From the NCBI GenBank assembly GCA_030704615.1, contig CM060731.1, forward strand, positions 84,114,756 to 84,178,755: a DNA stretch of 64,000 nucleotides, given 5' to 3'. The position numbers and the translations under genes are program-made. Under the pieces are notes generated by a model. It saw nothing but the letters and a program-made list of their open reading frames with translations. It searched no databases and was not told the DNA's origin. Source of the stretch: Takakia lepidozioides. Lineage: Eukaryota; Streptophyta; Takakiopsida; Takakiales; Takakiaceae. Of this stretch, positions 52,925 through 62,828 are shown in pieces. The stretch's first letter is position 1. Every line of letters starts with the position of its first letter.

Positions 52925-53012
52925 TGGTGTGAGCATCTTTCCGCTCACGGATTGGCATCTTCTCGCTCACGTATCTTCCCGCTCACGCGAGCCGCTCACG
53001 GACCAGCATCCC
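52925..53012. repeat. CGCTCACG-rich block at LINE-2b left junction
   Basis: Five copies of gctcacg/cgctcac occur in about 80 bp (tccgctcacgga, tctcgctcacgta, tcccgctcacgcg, agccgctcacgga). The same heptamer, inverted, is abundant at 29560-29620. The block stops where LINE-2b sequence starts. Confidence 0.6.
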
Positions 53013-53548
53013 CCAACTTGTTTCCAATCAATGACATGGGGGAGGACATCTTGGATGACCTCAAGGGTCTACCCACTCTGGGCACTAGACTGAAATTTAA
53101 ACTCAGGGCAGGAAGCCTACCATTGAACAACAAACAGAAGCAGAGAGGAAAGGGAGAGTGCAATTGCCCGTTGTGTGGGCAATCTGAAGACAGTACTCAT
53201 TTTCTGATACACTGTCCGGGGTTCTCTCACCAAAGAGACGCTCTCTTCAAATCTATCAAGGGAATTGTGCCTGTACCTCTGTTTACCAACTTTGAAAGTC
53301 TCAAGGCTGAGCCAAAAGCCCAGGCCCTCTTGAGGCCTAGTTATTGGGCAAATCACACACAGTAGATTGATGCTTGTGTGAAGGGATTTCTAGAGGATAT
53401 CTGGAAAACCCGGATTAATTCTATATATGAAGGTAAGTCTTACTACCAACGTTAGCCCCTGACAGAGGCAGGTTCTGTCCCTTTTGTTTCCGCTCAAACT
53501 GGGCATGGGGTCAATGGCCACAAGGCTACGGCAAACAACGTCTTATGA
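53013..53548 (+). pseudogene. LINE-2b: 3' end fragment of the 14.8-kb LINE family
   Basis: The sequence from ttgtttccaatcaatgacat onward closely matches 15810-16342. It contains LDDLKGLPTLGTRLKFKLRA, the CPLC-x8-H-x4-C module (CNCPLCGQSEDSTHFLIHCP) and ends with the same caaacaacgtcttatga. A TAG at 53363-53365 and small changes break it. A 5'-truncated fragment in the same orientation as LINE-2a is the usual result of LINE retroposition. The two copies share most bases, so the family was active fairly recently. Confidence 0.9.
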
Positions 53549-54930
53549 ATACAATCTTTTTAACTTTTTCTGCACTCTCTCTCCCTTGTGGTTTGTTTAT
53601 TTTTGTGAGCAGCAAAAATAAGAGGGAAGATACTTTTTGTCATGTCAAGACAAAGACAGGACCCCTAGGGTCGTTGTCATGAATAAGAAGAATAATCAGA
53701 CATATCAGCCACTTAACAATGGCACCATCTATCAATCATCAAGCTTAGAAAATCCAGAATTACATCCTGCACAGTAATGTGTTCATGTCAGTATTATTCA
53801 TAACCCAAAGAGTATTCCACTGATGTTGATTGACCATCACTCATGACCATGATATACATTCAGATGTCTGGGTGGGATGGCGGGTACTTGGCCATATTTT
53901 GGCCTTGATGTGGAGCAGGTCAAATGGTCATATAGATTTACTGTCCGCAAGCTATAATCCAAGCATACTTACTCAAACCCCATGGGTGTCATGGAGGGTT
54001 TTTTTTTTTAAAAGGAAAAAGAACACTTGGATATCACAGATTTAAATACCTTGCCCTGCCAGTATTTGTTTAAACTGGTTTGCAGCACAGCTTGCCCCCA
54101 CAGGGGAGGAGGATATGTCTGGTAAGTTTTCCAGAATACCCCTATACCTTTATTTCTTGCTACAGCTGAAAATCAAAGTTCATGACACAGCAAGGTAAAA
54201 ATAAAGGATTGCATACACATCCTATGACAGTATATGATACTGTCAGCACACCCTATTCACATCATTCCACGTTTGACCATGTCATTATACCATGTCCAGG
54301 CGGTATTTCCACTTAACCACCCTGGCTGCCTCAAAAACCAGTTATCAATTATATTGCTGCCATATTTCAGTGTCAGCCGAATAGCCACAGGCAAAATCTT
54401 CACCATACCCTGGCCTAAGCAACTAGCTAACAAAGCTATCCGGGTTGGAACATAACAGGGGTATTTTACCATCAGGGGTACCTGAGTAGCTGCAACAAAC
54501 AGTTCCTTGCAGCCTCTCCTTTTGTTTCCAACTACCATAAGGCAAGCAAAGCAAACTAGTGAGAATGCCAAAGAAAGCAGGGAAGCAAGACAAAAAGAAA
54601 AATAACATTTTTTTACTGTTTGGGGGATGGTCGCCATCTCTCCACAAGCCCAACCGTGCAGGGAGGTCTCCGCCAACACGAGGTTAGCTATTTCATGAGC
54701 ATGAGCGGCATGAGCGGCATGAGCAGAGTAGTAAGACAATCGGTTTTCATGAGCAGAAGTACAAATTTCGAAAAATAAAATAAAAAAAAAACAATTAAAA
54801 AACATTAATTTAATGCAATGTGTAATGAAAAACAAATATATTATTCGGCCCCTTGAAGGGAAAATTGTAGTTTGACAGTTGTGCTCATGATATTTCGTCT
54901 TCCACTCATGCCAATTCCCAGCGACATGTG
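53549..54930. other. Unassigned region with a long minus frame
   Basis: A 268-codon minus frame spans 54257-55063 but mixes repeat-derived and AT-rich sequence. It has hydrophobic stretches (LLSLAFSLVCFACLMVV) and no family motif. I do not call it a gene. A gcggcatgagcggcatgag short repeat occurs near 54700-54725. The rest is AT-rich spacer. Confidence 0.4.
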
Positions 54931-54933
54931 CAA

Positions 54934-55052
54934 ATATGGCGCCGAATTTCGCGGTAATAGGGTCCGTAACCTGAAAAAATGGCGACGTATTTTGCGGTAA
55001 TAGGTCTCTCTGGCGAAAAATGGTGCCGAATTCCGCGGCTATAGGTCCCCTC
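54934..55052. repeat. Three tandem GCCGAATTTCGCGGTAATAGG units
   Basis: atggcgccgaatttcgcggtaataggg, atggcgacgtattttgcggtaatagg and atggtgccgaattccgcggctatagg occur at intervals of about 45-55 bp. They sit next to the MULE fragment at 55.1 kb and might be part of its non-coding end. Confidence 0.7.
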
Positions 55053-55099
55053 ATGACAGGCAAATGCGAAGTGGGCTGCTGTTCGCGAAGTGTATGGAG

Positions 55100-55440
55100 G
55101 CGGGGAACCCATGCCCGATCGTGAGAGAACGTGTGGTATCAGCCATGAATCCCCGAAATTGCGGTTGCCCCTTCCCTGCTCGCAGCATCTGTTCATTGAT
55201 GGATTCCCACATGATCTTCTGTGATTCTGTATCCTCACATTTCATTTCGCAAATTGCGATCGTCATGAGCTTCCAAAAATTCGGATGGTACACGTGACAA
55301 GCCATTATACTCCATCCGTGTATCCGCTTCACGTTGTCAAACATAATCCAGCTCCTTCCCAGCTCCCCCCCCGAACGCATCATGTCCACCAGATGGACTC
55401 CACAGCCCTTTCCAATAGTTGACATCTTGAATATGAAACA
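55100..55440 (-). pseudogene. MULE transposase fragment (second copy)
   Basis: The minus frame FIFKMSTIGKGCGVHLVDMM, FDNVKRIHGWSIMACHVYHP, MTIAICEMKCEDTESQKIMW and FRGFMADT matches the MULE core of the gene at 31.8-32.3 kb (FLFKMSTVGEGSGV, FDHVKRVKDWTTMACHVYDP, SEDTESQKLMW, FAGFMADS). Only this part of the domain is present. It ends next to the inverted LTR-like sequence at 55.53 kb, so the chromovirus may have inserted into or beside it. Confidence 0.87.
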
Positions 55441-55529
55441 TCTCTCATCCACACTAATAAAACCCCAAGGTATTAGAATCTTTCAAGGGGTCCGGGGTCT
55501 TGTAGCATCATGGCCTTTTTGGTATTCCG

Positions 55530-55750
55530 TAGCCTAGGGACTGTCAAGGACGAGAACATGACTGAACACAAACAAGAGATCAGACTAGAGGTACAAGACT
55601 AGACAAGAAGTCAAGGTCGGCGTGGCCGAATGCATGATGGGTAAACATGAATCAAGATGATCTTTATACTCCATTAGGGAAGCTTCTTAGAGAACTTCCT
55701 AGTAGCCACAAAAGAGGTATCTTGATGGAGAAGTTTCCTCCAAAGGAAGC
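55530..55750 (-). mobile_element. Chromovirus LTR-like segment in inverted orientation
   Basis: gactagaggtacaagactagacaagaagtcaaggtcggcgtggccgaatgcatgatgggtaaac (55580-55650) is the near-exact reverse complement of 56800-56865. The flanking 55650-55745 (catcaagatgatctttat, ttagggaagcttctta, atcttgatggagaagtttcctcc) is the reverse complement of parts of 56460-56790. The region forms a large inverted repeat with the 5' LTR/leader of the chromovirus. Confidence 0.85.
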
Positions 55751-55759
55751 TTCCTGAGC

Positions 55760-55960
55760 AGTTTCCCAAGTTACTCTCGGTAATTTGATAAACTCTTGGT
55801 AACTTGGTAACTAATGGTAACTTATGGTAAATCATGGTAGATCATGGTAGATCATGATAAATCACGGTAAATCATGGTAATTTTCGGTAACTTGGTAACT
55901 TCTGGTATTTACTCCTGGTAAGTTCCTCTGGGGTATGTCCGTGACATCACCCCCTCCTCT
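55760..55960 (+). repeat. GGTAA-rich repeat matching the 3' end region of the chromovirus
   Basis: ttactctcggtaatttgataaactc...ggtaactaatggtaact...ttactcctggtaagttcctctgg at 55770-55925 matches 61150-61290 in direct orientation, including the ending ctctggg.tatgtc.gtgaca. Short units of [at]catggtaa recur many times. It is either part of an LTR or an element-specific non-coding repeat. Confidence 0.8.
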
Positions 55961-56449
55961 AGCGCCGAATTCCTCAAGGAGCGGTAAAAGCTTGGACTTG
56001 CTTAGAGTTGGAGAAAATCCAAAATCCGGCGAATGGTACTTGCCAAGTATTCGGCTCTTCGTTCTTGACTCAAATGATTTATAGGTCCATCGATAGTGTC
56101 CAACACCTTGAACTTGGGACCACGCAGTGATTTGAACATTCTGATTTTCGAAGCTGGCATTCAAACATGATTTCGTTGCCCTCTGGATTCGAAGCCTCAA
56201 CCTCCAACATGATTATCAGACTTCGAGTAGGCTCCACTTGCCGTCGTACGGGGTCCAGACGAGGAAGTACGCGTCGCATTGCTGGCCCATCGTCTCGAGA
56301 GCGTCGGCGTAATGTTGAAGGTCGTGAGAGTCGGAACGGCTAGTCTGGTAGTTGGGTAAACAACAGCTCCAATGTATTTAATTCCAGTGACTCCATGCTG
56401 CCAATACAAGATGCAAGAGTGCTGGAAGTGTAGCTATATATACTGATGG

Positions 56450-56930
56450 GTGGTGCTCCTCCCTCCTTAGCTTCCTTTGGAGGAAACTTCTCCATCAAGA
56501 TACCTCCTTTGTTTAAGGAAACTTCTCCATCAAGATTTTTTTTTTTAACCTTGGAAACTCTCCATCAAGAAACCTCCATTAGGGAAGTTTCTTAAGAAAT
56601 TTCATAGTAGCCAGTATATATAGGAGGCGAGACTGGATACTCTTCAGTCATTCGGTCCCAGTACCCAGTTCAGCTTCCAGTACTGTGCCCAATTTCCAGT
56701 ATTCGGCACTCTAGTCCAGTTTCCAGCATTCTAGTATTCAAGTTGAGTTCCAGTATCTTGTACTCTTGTTATAAAGATCATCTTGATTCCTGTTTACCCA
56801 TCATGCATTCGGCCACGCCGACCTTGACTTCTTGTCTAGTCTTGTACCTCTAGTCTGATATCTTGTTTGTGTTCAGTCATGTTCTCGCCCTTGAGAGTTT
56901 GACGAGACTAAAGTTTGTTCCTTAGTTAGT
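56450..56930 (+). mobile_element. Chromovirus 5' LTR / leader (plus orientation)
   Basis: The segment contains repeated ggaaacttctccatcaagat units, a TATA-like agtatatataggagg (56612), and the sequence shared in inverse with 55530-55750. The gag start follows at about 56935. Exact LTR ends were not fixed. Confidence 0.6.
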
Positions 56931-56934
56931 TGAG

Positions 56935-57600
56935 ATGGAAGGCACATTTGCGGAAATGGTCGCCATTTTGCAGAGTCTTCAGCTCTAGATGCAAGAACTT
57001 TGTACCTCTACCGCCCAATTACAAGCTGATCAGTCTCAAGATCTTGGCAACGCTCTCCACAATTTGCAATAACAAATTTTAAAGTTAAAGGAGTCGAACA
57101 ATGGATCTGCAACCATACGAATCCCTACTGCAACAGCTCCTACTGCAACGGTTCATCTTCAACAGATTATGAGAGAACCAAAAATCAGCATGCCCGAGAA
57201 ATTTGATGGGACGAGATCAAGATTTTGCGGTTTTGTTCAACAAGTACGATTGTTCCTACGACTACATCTACAACGCTACCCCGATGAAGGTATTCAAGTG
57301 GGATTCGTGGGCACCCTTCTATCAGACACCGCCCTATCTTGGTTTGTATACTGAGCGAATTCATCACCCAAGTCATTGCATGCGATAATCGTTTGTTCGA
57401 AAAACATCAAGAGAAGCGATCTGGATGGTCGACGACGCATCATGCTGTTGCTACTAGGGCACCAAACACAACGATCCATCAGACATCCGGTAGTGATCAA
57501 AAGAAGATTCAAAGCTCGGGACGCAACTCAAGTGTTCGATACGAGGAGGTTGAAAAACGAAGATGTCCAGTCACAGTAGGGACCATGCGGCTCGACACCA
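56935..57600 (+). pseudogene. Chromovirus gag region (broken)
   Basis: From atggaaggcacatttgcgga the frame is interrupted by early stops, then reads REPKISMPEKFDGTRSRF, FVQQVRLFLRLHLQRYPDEG, FVGTLLSDTALSWF, the typical Ty3/gypsy gag capsid pattern ('kP..F.G......w......f......y.......f....L.g.A..W'). The zinc knuckle could not be found. Stops and frameshifts follow after 57354. Confidence 0.8.
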
Positions 57601-57639
57601 CAAATTCCTCACAAAAAAAAGGTTTTTTTTCTACCTCCA

Positions 57640-58370
57640 AACCCTGCATCTTGCTTCACAGTTCCGGTAAAAATCAGAGTGCAAAATCGAGATATCTCTG
57701 TAGAAGCACTTTTGGACTTAGGAGCTTCAACATGTTTTATTGATAAAAACTTTGCGCAGCAACACAATTTAACGCACGTAAAGAAGAAACTCTCGGCCCC
57801 CGTTGAAGTCATCGATGGACGACCGTTAGCATCAAGAAATGTTGACCATGAAACTCGACCACTTGAAGTGAAGCTTAAAGATCAAGCATCACATATTGTT
57901 TTCAACTTCGTTTAGTCTCCAACGAATCATGTGATCCTTGGACTTCCCTGGTTTGTACTTCACAATCCTGACATCGACTGACGATTGCGAAAAATTTCTA
58001 CAAGACAAAAATGTAGAAATATCAAAGGTATTCAACCCATGTTCCTTGGAGCTAGAGCTTTCATGAGAGCTACAAAAAAAGATGCGACATTTGCACTTTA
58101 TGCGACTCCGATCAAGACCACAACAGACAAATGTACTTCAACGTTAACCACTCAATATCAAGATTTCAAGGATGTCTTCGAGAAGAAAAATGCAGACATA
58201 TTGCCAGAACATCGACCTTATGATTGTGCAATTGAGTTACAAGAAGGAACCCAACCACCATTCGGCCCAATCTATAACTTATCCCAGACGGAGTTGGCTG
58301 CATTACGTGAATACATTGATGAAAATTTGTCGAAGAACTTCATCCAACATTCAAAATAACATGCGGGGAC
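57640..58370 (+). pseudogene. Chromovirus protease and RT leader (broken)
   Basis: VQNRDISVEALLDLGASTCF holds the retropepsin-type LLDxGAS active site, followed by FIDKNFAQQHNL and, after a TAG near 57914, NHVILGLPWFVLHNPDID (the ILGxxW block). It then reads YQDFKDVFEKKNADILPEHR, PYDCAIELQEGTQPPFGPIY and LREYIDENLSKNFIQHSK, the conserved segment just before the RT fingers. Several stops break it. Confidence 0.87.
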
Positions 58371-59420
58371 GCCTATCTCGTTTGTAAAAAAGAACGACGG
58401 ATTATTACGCTTGTGTGTAGACTATCGCGGTCTCAACAAAGTCACAATTAAGAATCGTTATCCGTTGCCACTGATTTATAGGCTTCTCGATCAGCTGGGA
58501 CGAGCGAAGATTTTCACCAAAATTGAGTTGAGATGAGCTTATAACCTTGTACGGATAAAAGAAGGAGACGAATGGAAAACATCTTTTCGAACAAGATATG
58601 GACATTTTGAATACAGTGTTATGCCTTTCGGTCTTACAAATGCTCCAGGAATTCTCCAACATATGATGAATGACATCTTTCGAGAATTTTTAGATGACTT
58701 TGTAGCCATATATTTGGACGATATTTTGATATTTTCGCAGAATGAAGAAGAACATGGCCGCCATGTACGCATTGTCTTTGACAAATTAAGAGAAAGAGGA
58801 CTATATGTCAAGTTAGAATTTTTATTATTTTTTTTTTTTCATCAATCTGAGGTCAAATTTCTGGGCTACATCATTTTCGACAAATGCGTCTTTATGAATC
58901 AGAAGAAGATACAAACCATCATCGAGTGGATTAGACCAACTTCGGTCCGAGATGTACAATGTTTTCTGGGATTTGCAAATTTCAATAAAATCTTCATCAA
59001 TGACTACTCCAAAGTTGCTGCACCATTGACACGACTCACATGGAAGGACAAATTTGTATGGGACGAGAAGGCTGACCAGACATTTGAAAGGCTGAAACAG
59101 ACATTTACAACGGCTCCAATACTGGTACATGCAGACCCATCTAAACATTTTTTTTGGAAGCAGATGCATCGGACTTTGCACTTGGTGCTGTACTCTCTTA
59201 ATACGGTACAGATGGCCGACTTCACCCTGTTGGTTTTCGTTCTCGCAAATTTTCCGCTGCGGAGATCAATTATGAAATCCATGACAAAGAACTTCTAGCG
59301 ATTATCGATGCTTTTGAAGAGTGACATCATCTATTGGAGGGAGCTAAACATCAGGTCACTGTCTACACCGATCACAAAAACCTCGAGTATTTTATGAGTG
59401 TTCGTGTTTTAATGTCAAGC
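58371..59420 (+). pseudogene. Chromovirus reverse transcriptase and RNase H
   Basis: The plus frames give [20 protein letters not shown] (fingers), GDEWKTSFRTRYGHFEYSVM, PFGLTNAPGILQHMMNDIF and AIYLDDILIFSQ with the catalytic YLDD. Next come VKFLGYIIF, VQCFLGFANFNKIFINDYSK, the thumb, and a degraded RNase H (LHADPSKHFF, then [12 protein letters not shown]- and VYTDHKNLEYF-like sequence near 59350). A TGA near 58534 and frameshifts near 59160 and 59320 inactivate it. The order and motifs are those of Ty3/gypsy. Confidence 0.92.
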
Positions 59421-59424
59421 GAGA

Positions 59425-60390
59425 TGAAATATGTCAGTAGCAAGGTTTGATTTTGTTATTACCTACCGTCCCGGGTATCTTCAAGGAAAACCAAATGCTC
59501 TTTCTCGACGATCGTATCTTGCGCCAAAAGAAGGGGACGCAGCTTTCGACCAACAAAAATCCATCATCTTGAAACCAACAAATCTCCAATTGAATATGCT
59601 ATCCATGTCCACCTGTGACGATGCAGAGATCATAAAGGAGATTCAGGAAACACTGAAGAGCGACCAATTTGCTAAAACATTACGAAGTCAACTGAATCAA
59701 CCTCAAGACCACCTACATGTTACAAACGATTTCGAATTCAAAGATGGCTTACTTTACTTCAGGAACTTCTCTATGTACCTCCAGGACCTATACGACTTCG
59801 AATTCTTCAAACAGGTCATGATCTTCCGGCTGCAGGACATTTCGGCTTCAACAAAACAATGGAATTGATATACATGGACTATTGGTGGCCGCAAATGTGG
59901 AAACTCGTGAAAGAATTTATAAAATCTTGCGACACGTGTGCTAGAGCGAAGGGACCACAACATCGACCATACGGCCTTCTTCAACCATTACCCATTCCCA
60001 ATGGTCCATGGTCGTCCGTGTCTATGGACTTTATTATGGTCCTTCCAATTTCCAAGACCACCGATTCAATCCTTGTTATTGTGGATTGTTTTACGAAGAC
60101 GACACATTTCATTCCATGTAATAAGACGGTTACCAGCGATGAAACTGCAAGACTCTTCCTCAATAATATCTACTGCATTCATGGACTCCTGAAGGACATC
60201 GTATCTGATCGAGAACCACAGTTCATATCAAATTTTTGGAGGGGATTATTTCACATATTGGATACTAAGATCAACCTCTACAGCTAATCATCCACAAACT
60301 GATGGTCAAACTGAACGCGTAAACCAAATTTTGGAGCAATATCTTCGTTGTACGATAAATTATCACTAAGATAATTGGACGGACCTTCTG
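59425..60390 (+). pseudogene. Chromovirus integrase (broken)
   Basis: The N-terminal zinc part reads YMDYWWPQMWKLVKEFIKSC, DTCARAKGPQHRPYGLLQPL; the core reads GPWSSVSMDFIMVLPISKTT, ILVIVDCFTKTTHFIPCNKT and [20 protein letters not shown]. The region after (60290-60390) carries [13 protein letters not shown]-type sequence in a shifted frame, with a TAA near 60368. Frameshifts at about 59865 and 60285 break the ORF. Confidence 0.92.
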
Positions 60391-61092
60391 CCATTGGCTG
60401 AGTTTGCCTACAACAACACTATACATTCTTCGACCAAACAAACTTCATTTTTCTCCAATTATGGTCATCATCCTCGAGCAAACCCTTTCCACATGAAGAC
60501 TGTTAGAAGCCATGCTGCGGAAAACCTTATTACTCATCTTGCTACGATTCACAAGGAGCTTACATTACACTTCGCAGAAGCTCAAAAACAATACAAGGAA
60601 TATGCAGGTCAACATCGACAACTTCAACCCCAATTCAAGGTCGGAGATCGTGTATGGCTTCTTCGACGGGACATACAAACCTCGCGATCAAAGAAGTTAG
60701 ATTATCAACGCCTGCGACCATTCAAAATTATTCGTCAAATAAATCCGGTCAGTTTTCGGCTTGAACTCCCACGAAGTATGCGTATCCATCCAATCTTCCA
60801 TGTCTTGTTATTAGAGTTGTATCATCACTCAAGTATCCCCAGGCGAGTTTTTGTACCACCTCCACCGATTGAAGTCAATCAGGAAATCGAGTATGAAGTC
60901 GATGAAGTCCTAGACTCTCGCATCAAGTATAAACATCTTGAGTATTTCGTATATTGGAAAGGCTACGACATCAGCGAACGAACGTGGGAACCGTCATCCA
61001 ACCTCACCAATGCATCTGACAAAGTCCAAACGTTCATCTACGATATCCAGCTAAGCCTCGAGCCACACGTCAATAAAACGTCACTACGATGA
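60391..61092 (+). CDS. Chromovirus integrase C-terminus with chromodomain
   Basis: This 232-codon frame reads EFAYNNTIHSSTKQTSFFSN, FKVGDRVWLLRRDIQTSRSK, LRPFKIIRQINPVSFRLELP, IHPIFHVLLLELYH. It then has a chromodomain: EYEVDEVLDSRIKYKHLEYF, VYWKGYDISERTWEPSSNL. The aromatic residues of the methyl-lysine cage (Y/Y/W) and the 'V.WkGy....sTWEP' motif are kept. A chromodomain fused to integrase defines chromoviruses and guides integration to heterochromatin. The ORF is unbroken to TGA at 61090. Confidence 0.92.
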   Translation, partial: PLAEFAYNNTIHSSTKQTSFFSNYGHHPRANPFHMKTVRSHAAENLITHLATIHKELTLHFAEAQKQYKEYAGQHRQLQPQFKVGDRVWLLRRDIQTSRSKKLDYQRLRPFKIIRQINPVSFRLELPRSMRIHPIFHVLLLELYHHSSIPRRVFVPPPPIEVNQEIEYEVDEVLDSRIKYKHLEYFVYWKGYDISERTWEPSSNLTNASDKVQTFIYDIQLSLEPHVNKTSLR

Positions 61093-61129
61093 TGTCAGCC
61101 AAGACTCCACATTCAGTGTACCTAACCTC

Positions 61130-61310
61130 CTGAGTAGTTTATCAAGTTACTCTCGGTAATTTGGTAAACTCCCGGTAATTTGGTAACTAATGGTAACTCA
61201 TGGTAAATCACGGTAAATCATGATAAATCATGGTAACTTTTGGTAACATGATAACTTGATAACTACTGGTATTTACTCCTGGTAAGTTCCTCTGGGCTAT
61301 GTCGGTGACA
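61130..61310 (+). mobile_element. Chromovirus 3' non-coding / LTR-start region
   Basis: The GGTAA-rich segment (actctcggtaatttgg ... ggtaagttcctctggg ctatgtcggtgaca) repeats 55760-55960 at high identity. After 61310 the sequence does not match the LTR seen at 56450-56930, so the 3' LTR is missing or truncated. Confidence 0.65.
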
Positions 61311-61426
61311 GGGACCGCCTCATCTTACTTCTCCCGCCTCTGAATTTCGTGTGATGGGACATTTAAACGGTCCTTATTACCATGTTTCTCTTATATATGA
61401 AAAAAACGACAAATTATTGGCATGGT

Positions 61427-61509
61427 GGAGGTTGTGGTCTGGTGGTAGGTCGGTGGTGATATAGCGATACAAGTGTGGGGTTCCATTCCCCGAACGCGGT
61501 TCTACCTCC
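61427..61509 (+). other. tRNA-like element with paired ends
   Basis: GGAGGTT at the 5' end pairs with TACCTCC at the 3' end (six pairs). A D-arm-like GGTCTGGTGGTAGG and a T-arm GGGGTTCCATTCCCC with a B-box-like core lie at tRNA-like distances. The anticodon arm is unclear, so I do not assign an amino acid. The 3' end is part of the palindrome acctccatggaggt. It could be a tRNA pseudogene or a SINE head. Confidence 0.4.
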
Positions 61510-61660
61510 ATGGAGGTAGTTTATAATTACTCTCATGCAGGTAGTTAGCTTGGTTTTGCAACTTCATGTAAAAAATCCTAAAATTACCTGCATGGAGGTA
61601 ATTGTAAATTTCTAAAGCAAAAAAAGTTCTAAGTCCTCAACGCATGAAGGTAATTTGTTC
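61500..61660. repeat. ACCTNCATGNAGGT inverted-repeat cluster
   Basis: acctccatggaggtagtt, ctcatgcaggtagtt, ttacctgcatggaggtaatt and cgcatgaaggtaatt lie within 160 bp, so the motif [at]acctNcatgNaggtaatt recurs four times, partly palindromic. No gene is present. Confidence 0.6.
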
Positions 61661-62119
61661 CTATGTTAATGAGACGCCACACAAAATTCGGAGCCACTTC
61701 TCTCCAACAGCTCTAGAAGGAGGACCCACCACCCCCTCATATATCCTACTTCTATCTCTAGGCTTCACATATCAACCATTCCAACACTAGCCACTCCATT
61801 GCTCTCCCTTTTTTCTTTCTTTCTTTTTTCCCCCCTCTTTTCGATCTTCAGAAATAATTCGTGCCTTTGACCCTTCCTTATTGGCTGTATCCGGCAAGGG
61901 ATAGAGACATTGGGGAGACATCTTGCCTAGGGGGAAAACTAGGCTTTAATGGAGGGTTGATGGGGCGATTCATGAAGCCCTGGAAAAAGTATAAAACAAC
62001 AACCCAAAATCACCGAAAGAGCCTCTTGTGGAGCCGCTTGTTTATGATGCAAATGCCTAAGTCGTTAGCAACACGCCCACAAAGTAATTAACAGTTTACA
62101 AAGAAAGAAGCCATAAAAG
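61661..62119. other. Spacer without recognisable gene
   Basis: A pyrimidine-rich stretch (ttttttctttctttcttttttccccc, 61808) is the only compositional feature. Short frames have no motif. Confidence 0.5.
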
Positions 62120-62199
62120 ATGGGATGTGGGATTTGATCCCACGCCCTCTCGGACTGGAGCCTAGATCCAGCGGCTTAGACCACTCGGCCAAACCGTCT
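62120..62199 (-). tRNA. tRNA-Leu(UAG)-like sequence, probably a pseudogene
   Basis: On the minus strand the D arm (GGCCGAGTGGTCTAAGCC), the anticodon arm CTGGA-TCTAGGC-TCCAG, a long variable arm (TCCGAGAGGGCG) and T arm GTGGG-ATCAAAT-CCCAC match a class II tRNA-Leu with anticodon TAG. Defects argue against function: the base before the anticodon is C and not T, the T loop starts ATC and not TTC, and the 3' acceptor (ATCCCAT) does not pair with GACGGTT at the 5' end. It is either a decayed gene or part of a tRNA-derived repeat. Confidence 0.6.
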
Positions 62200-62399
62200 A
62201 AACTAGGAGCAACAAATTGTAAGTTATGCTATTTATTTTTGTAAATCTTGCGATCAATTGTACAACCACCTGATCACGCTCGCTTTGTCTTTTCTTTTCG
62301 CTTTTTATTTTATTTTTTAAATTTTTAAGCGAAAGGGGACGGACGCTTGTCTCCTTGTCGTAATAAAAAGAGTACATGCGTCATAGTACTATTAGGAAA

Positions 62400-62828
62400 T
62401 ATGGGTTCATGCTCTGCCCACAAGTGAGTTTTTTTTACGTCCAGCTCAAATCTGGCTTCTGAACGCACAGGTCGGAAACTGTGAAGAGAATCTGTTGAGT
62501 AACAAGCACAAGGACAGCACGAGCCTGGTTGTGTGGCACACCATCACAAGGTTGTTTTTTGAGTGTGTACCAGTGGAGCCCACAACTTCATCAAGCAATC
62601 CATGGAGATGCAGGCCTATTGGTTTGCCCTTCACTTACTCCAGCCAGTGAGTGTGGCTCAATGGATTGGAGGTTTGGAGGGAGAAGGGAGGGCAGTTGAT
62701 ACCCTGAGACCATACAGCTTCACTACTACGGCCTGGTAGAACAGGGGAAAACTAGGGAGAGCTGCTACACAAGCTCATGACCCAATGAGCAATCATCCAA
62801 AGATGGGTATTTAGCTGTGCACCCAACA
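62400..62828. other. Intron or 3' flank of the START-like gene
   Basis: No coding motif continues from the exon to the right. The tract may be the 3' UTR, or an intron leading to an exon outside the recognised set. A minus frame (62446-62634) has no family resemblance. Confidence 0.35.

Noticed and set aside
54257-55063. 268-codon minus frame as a membrane protein gene
   Set aside because: It runs across tandem repeats and AT-rich DNA, has no family resemblance and no splice or start context.
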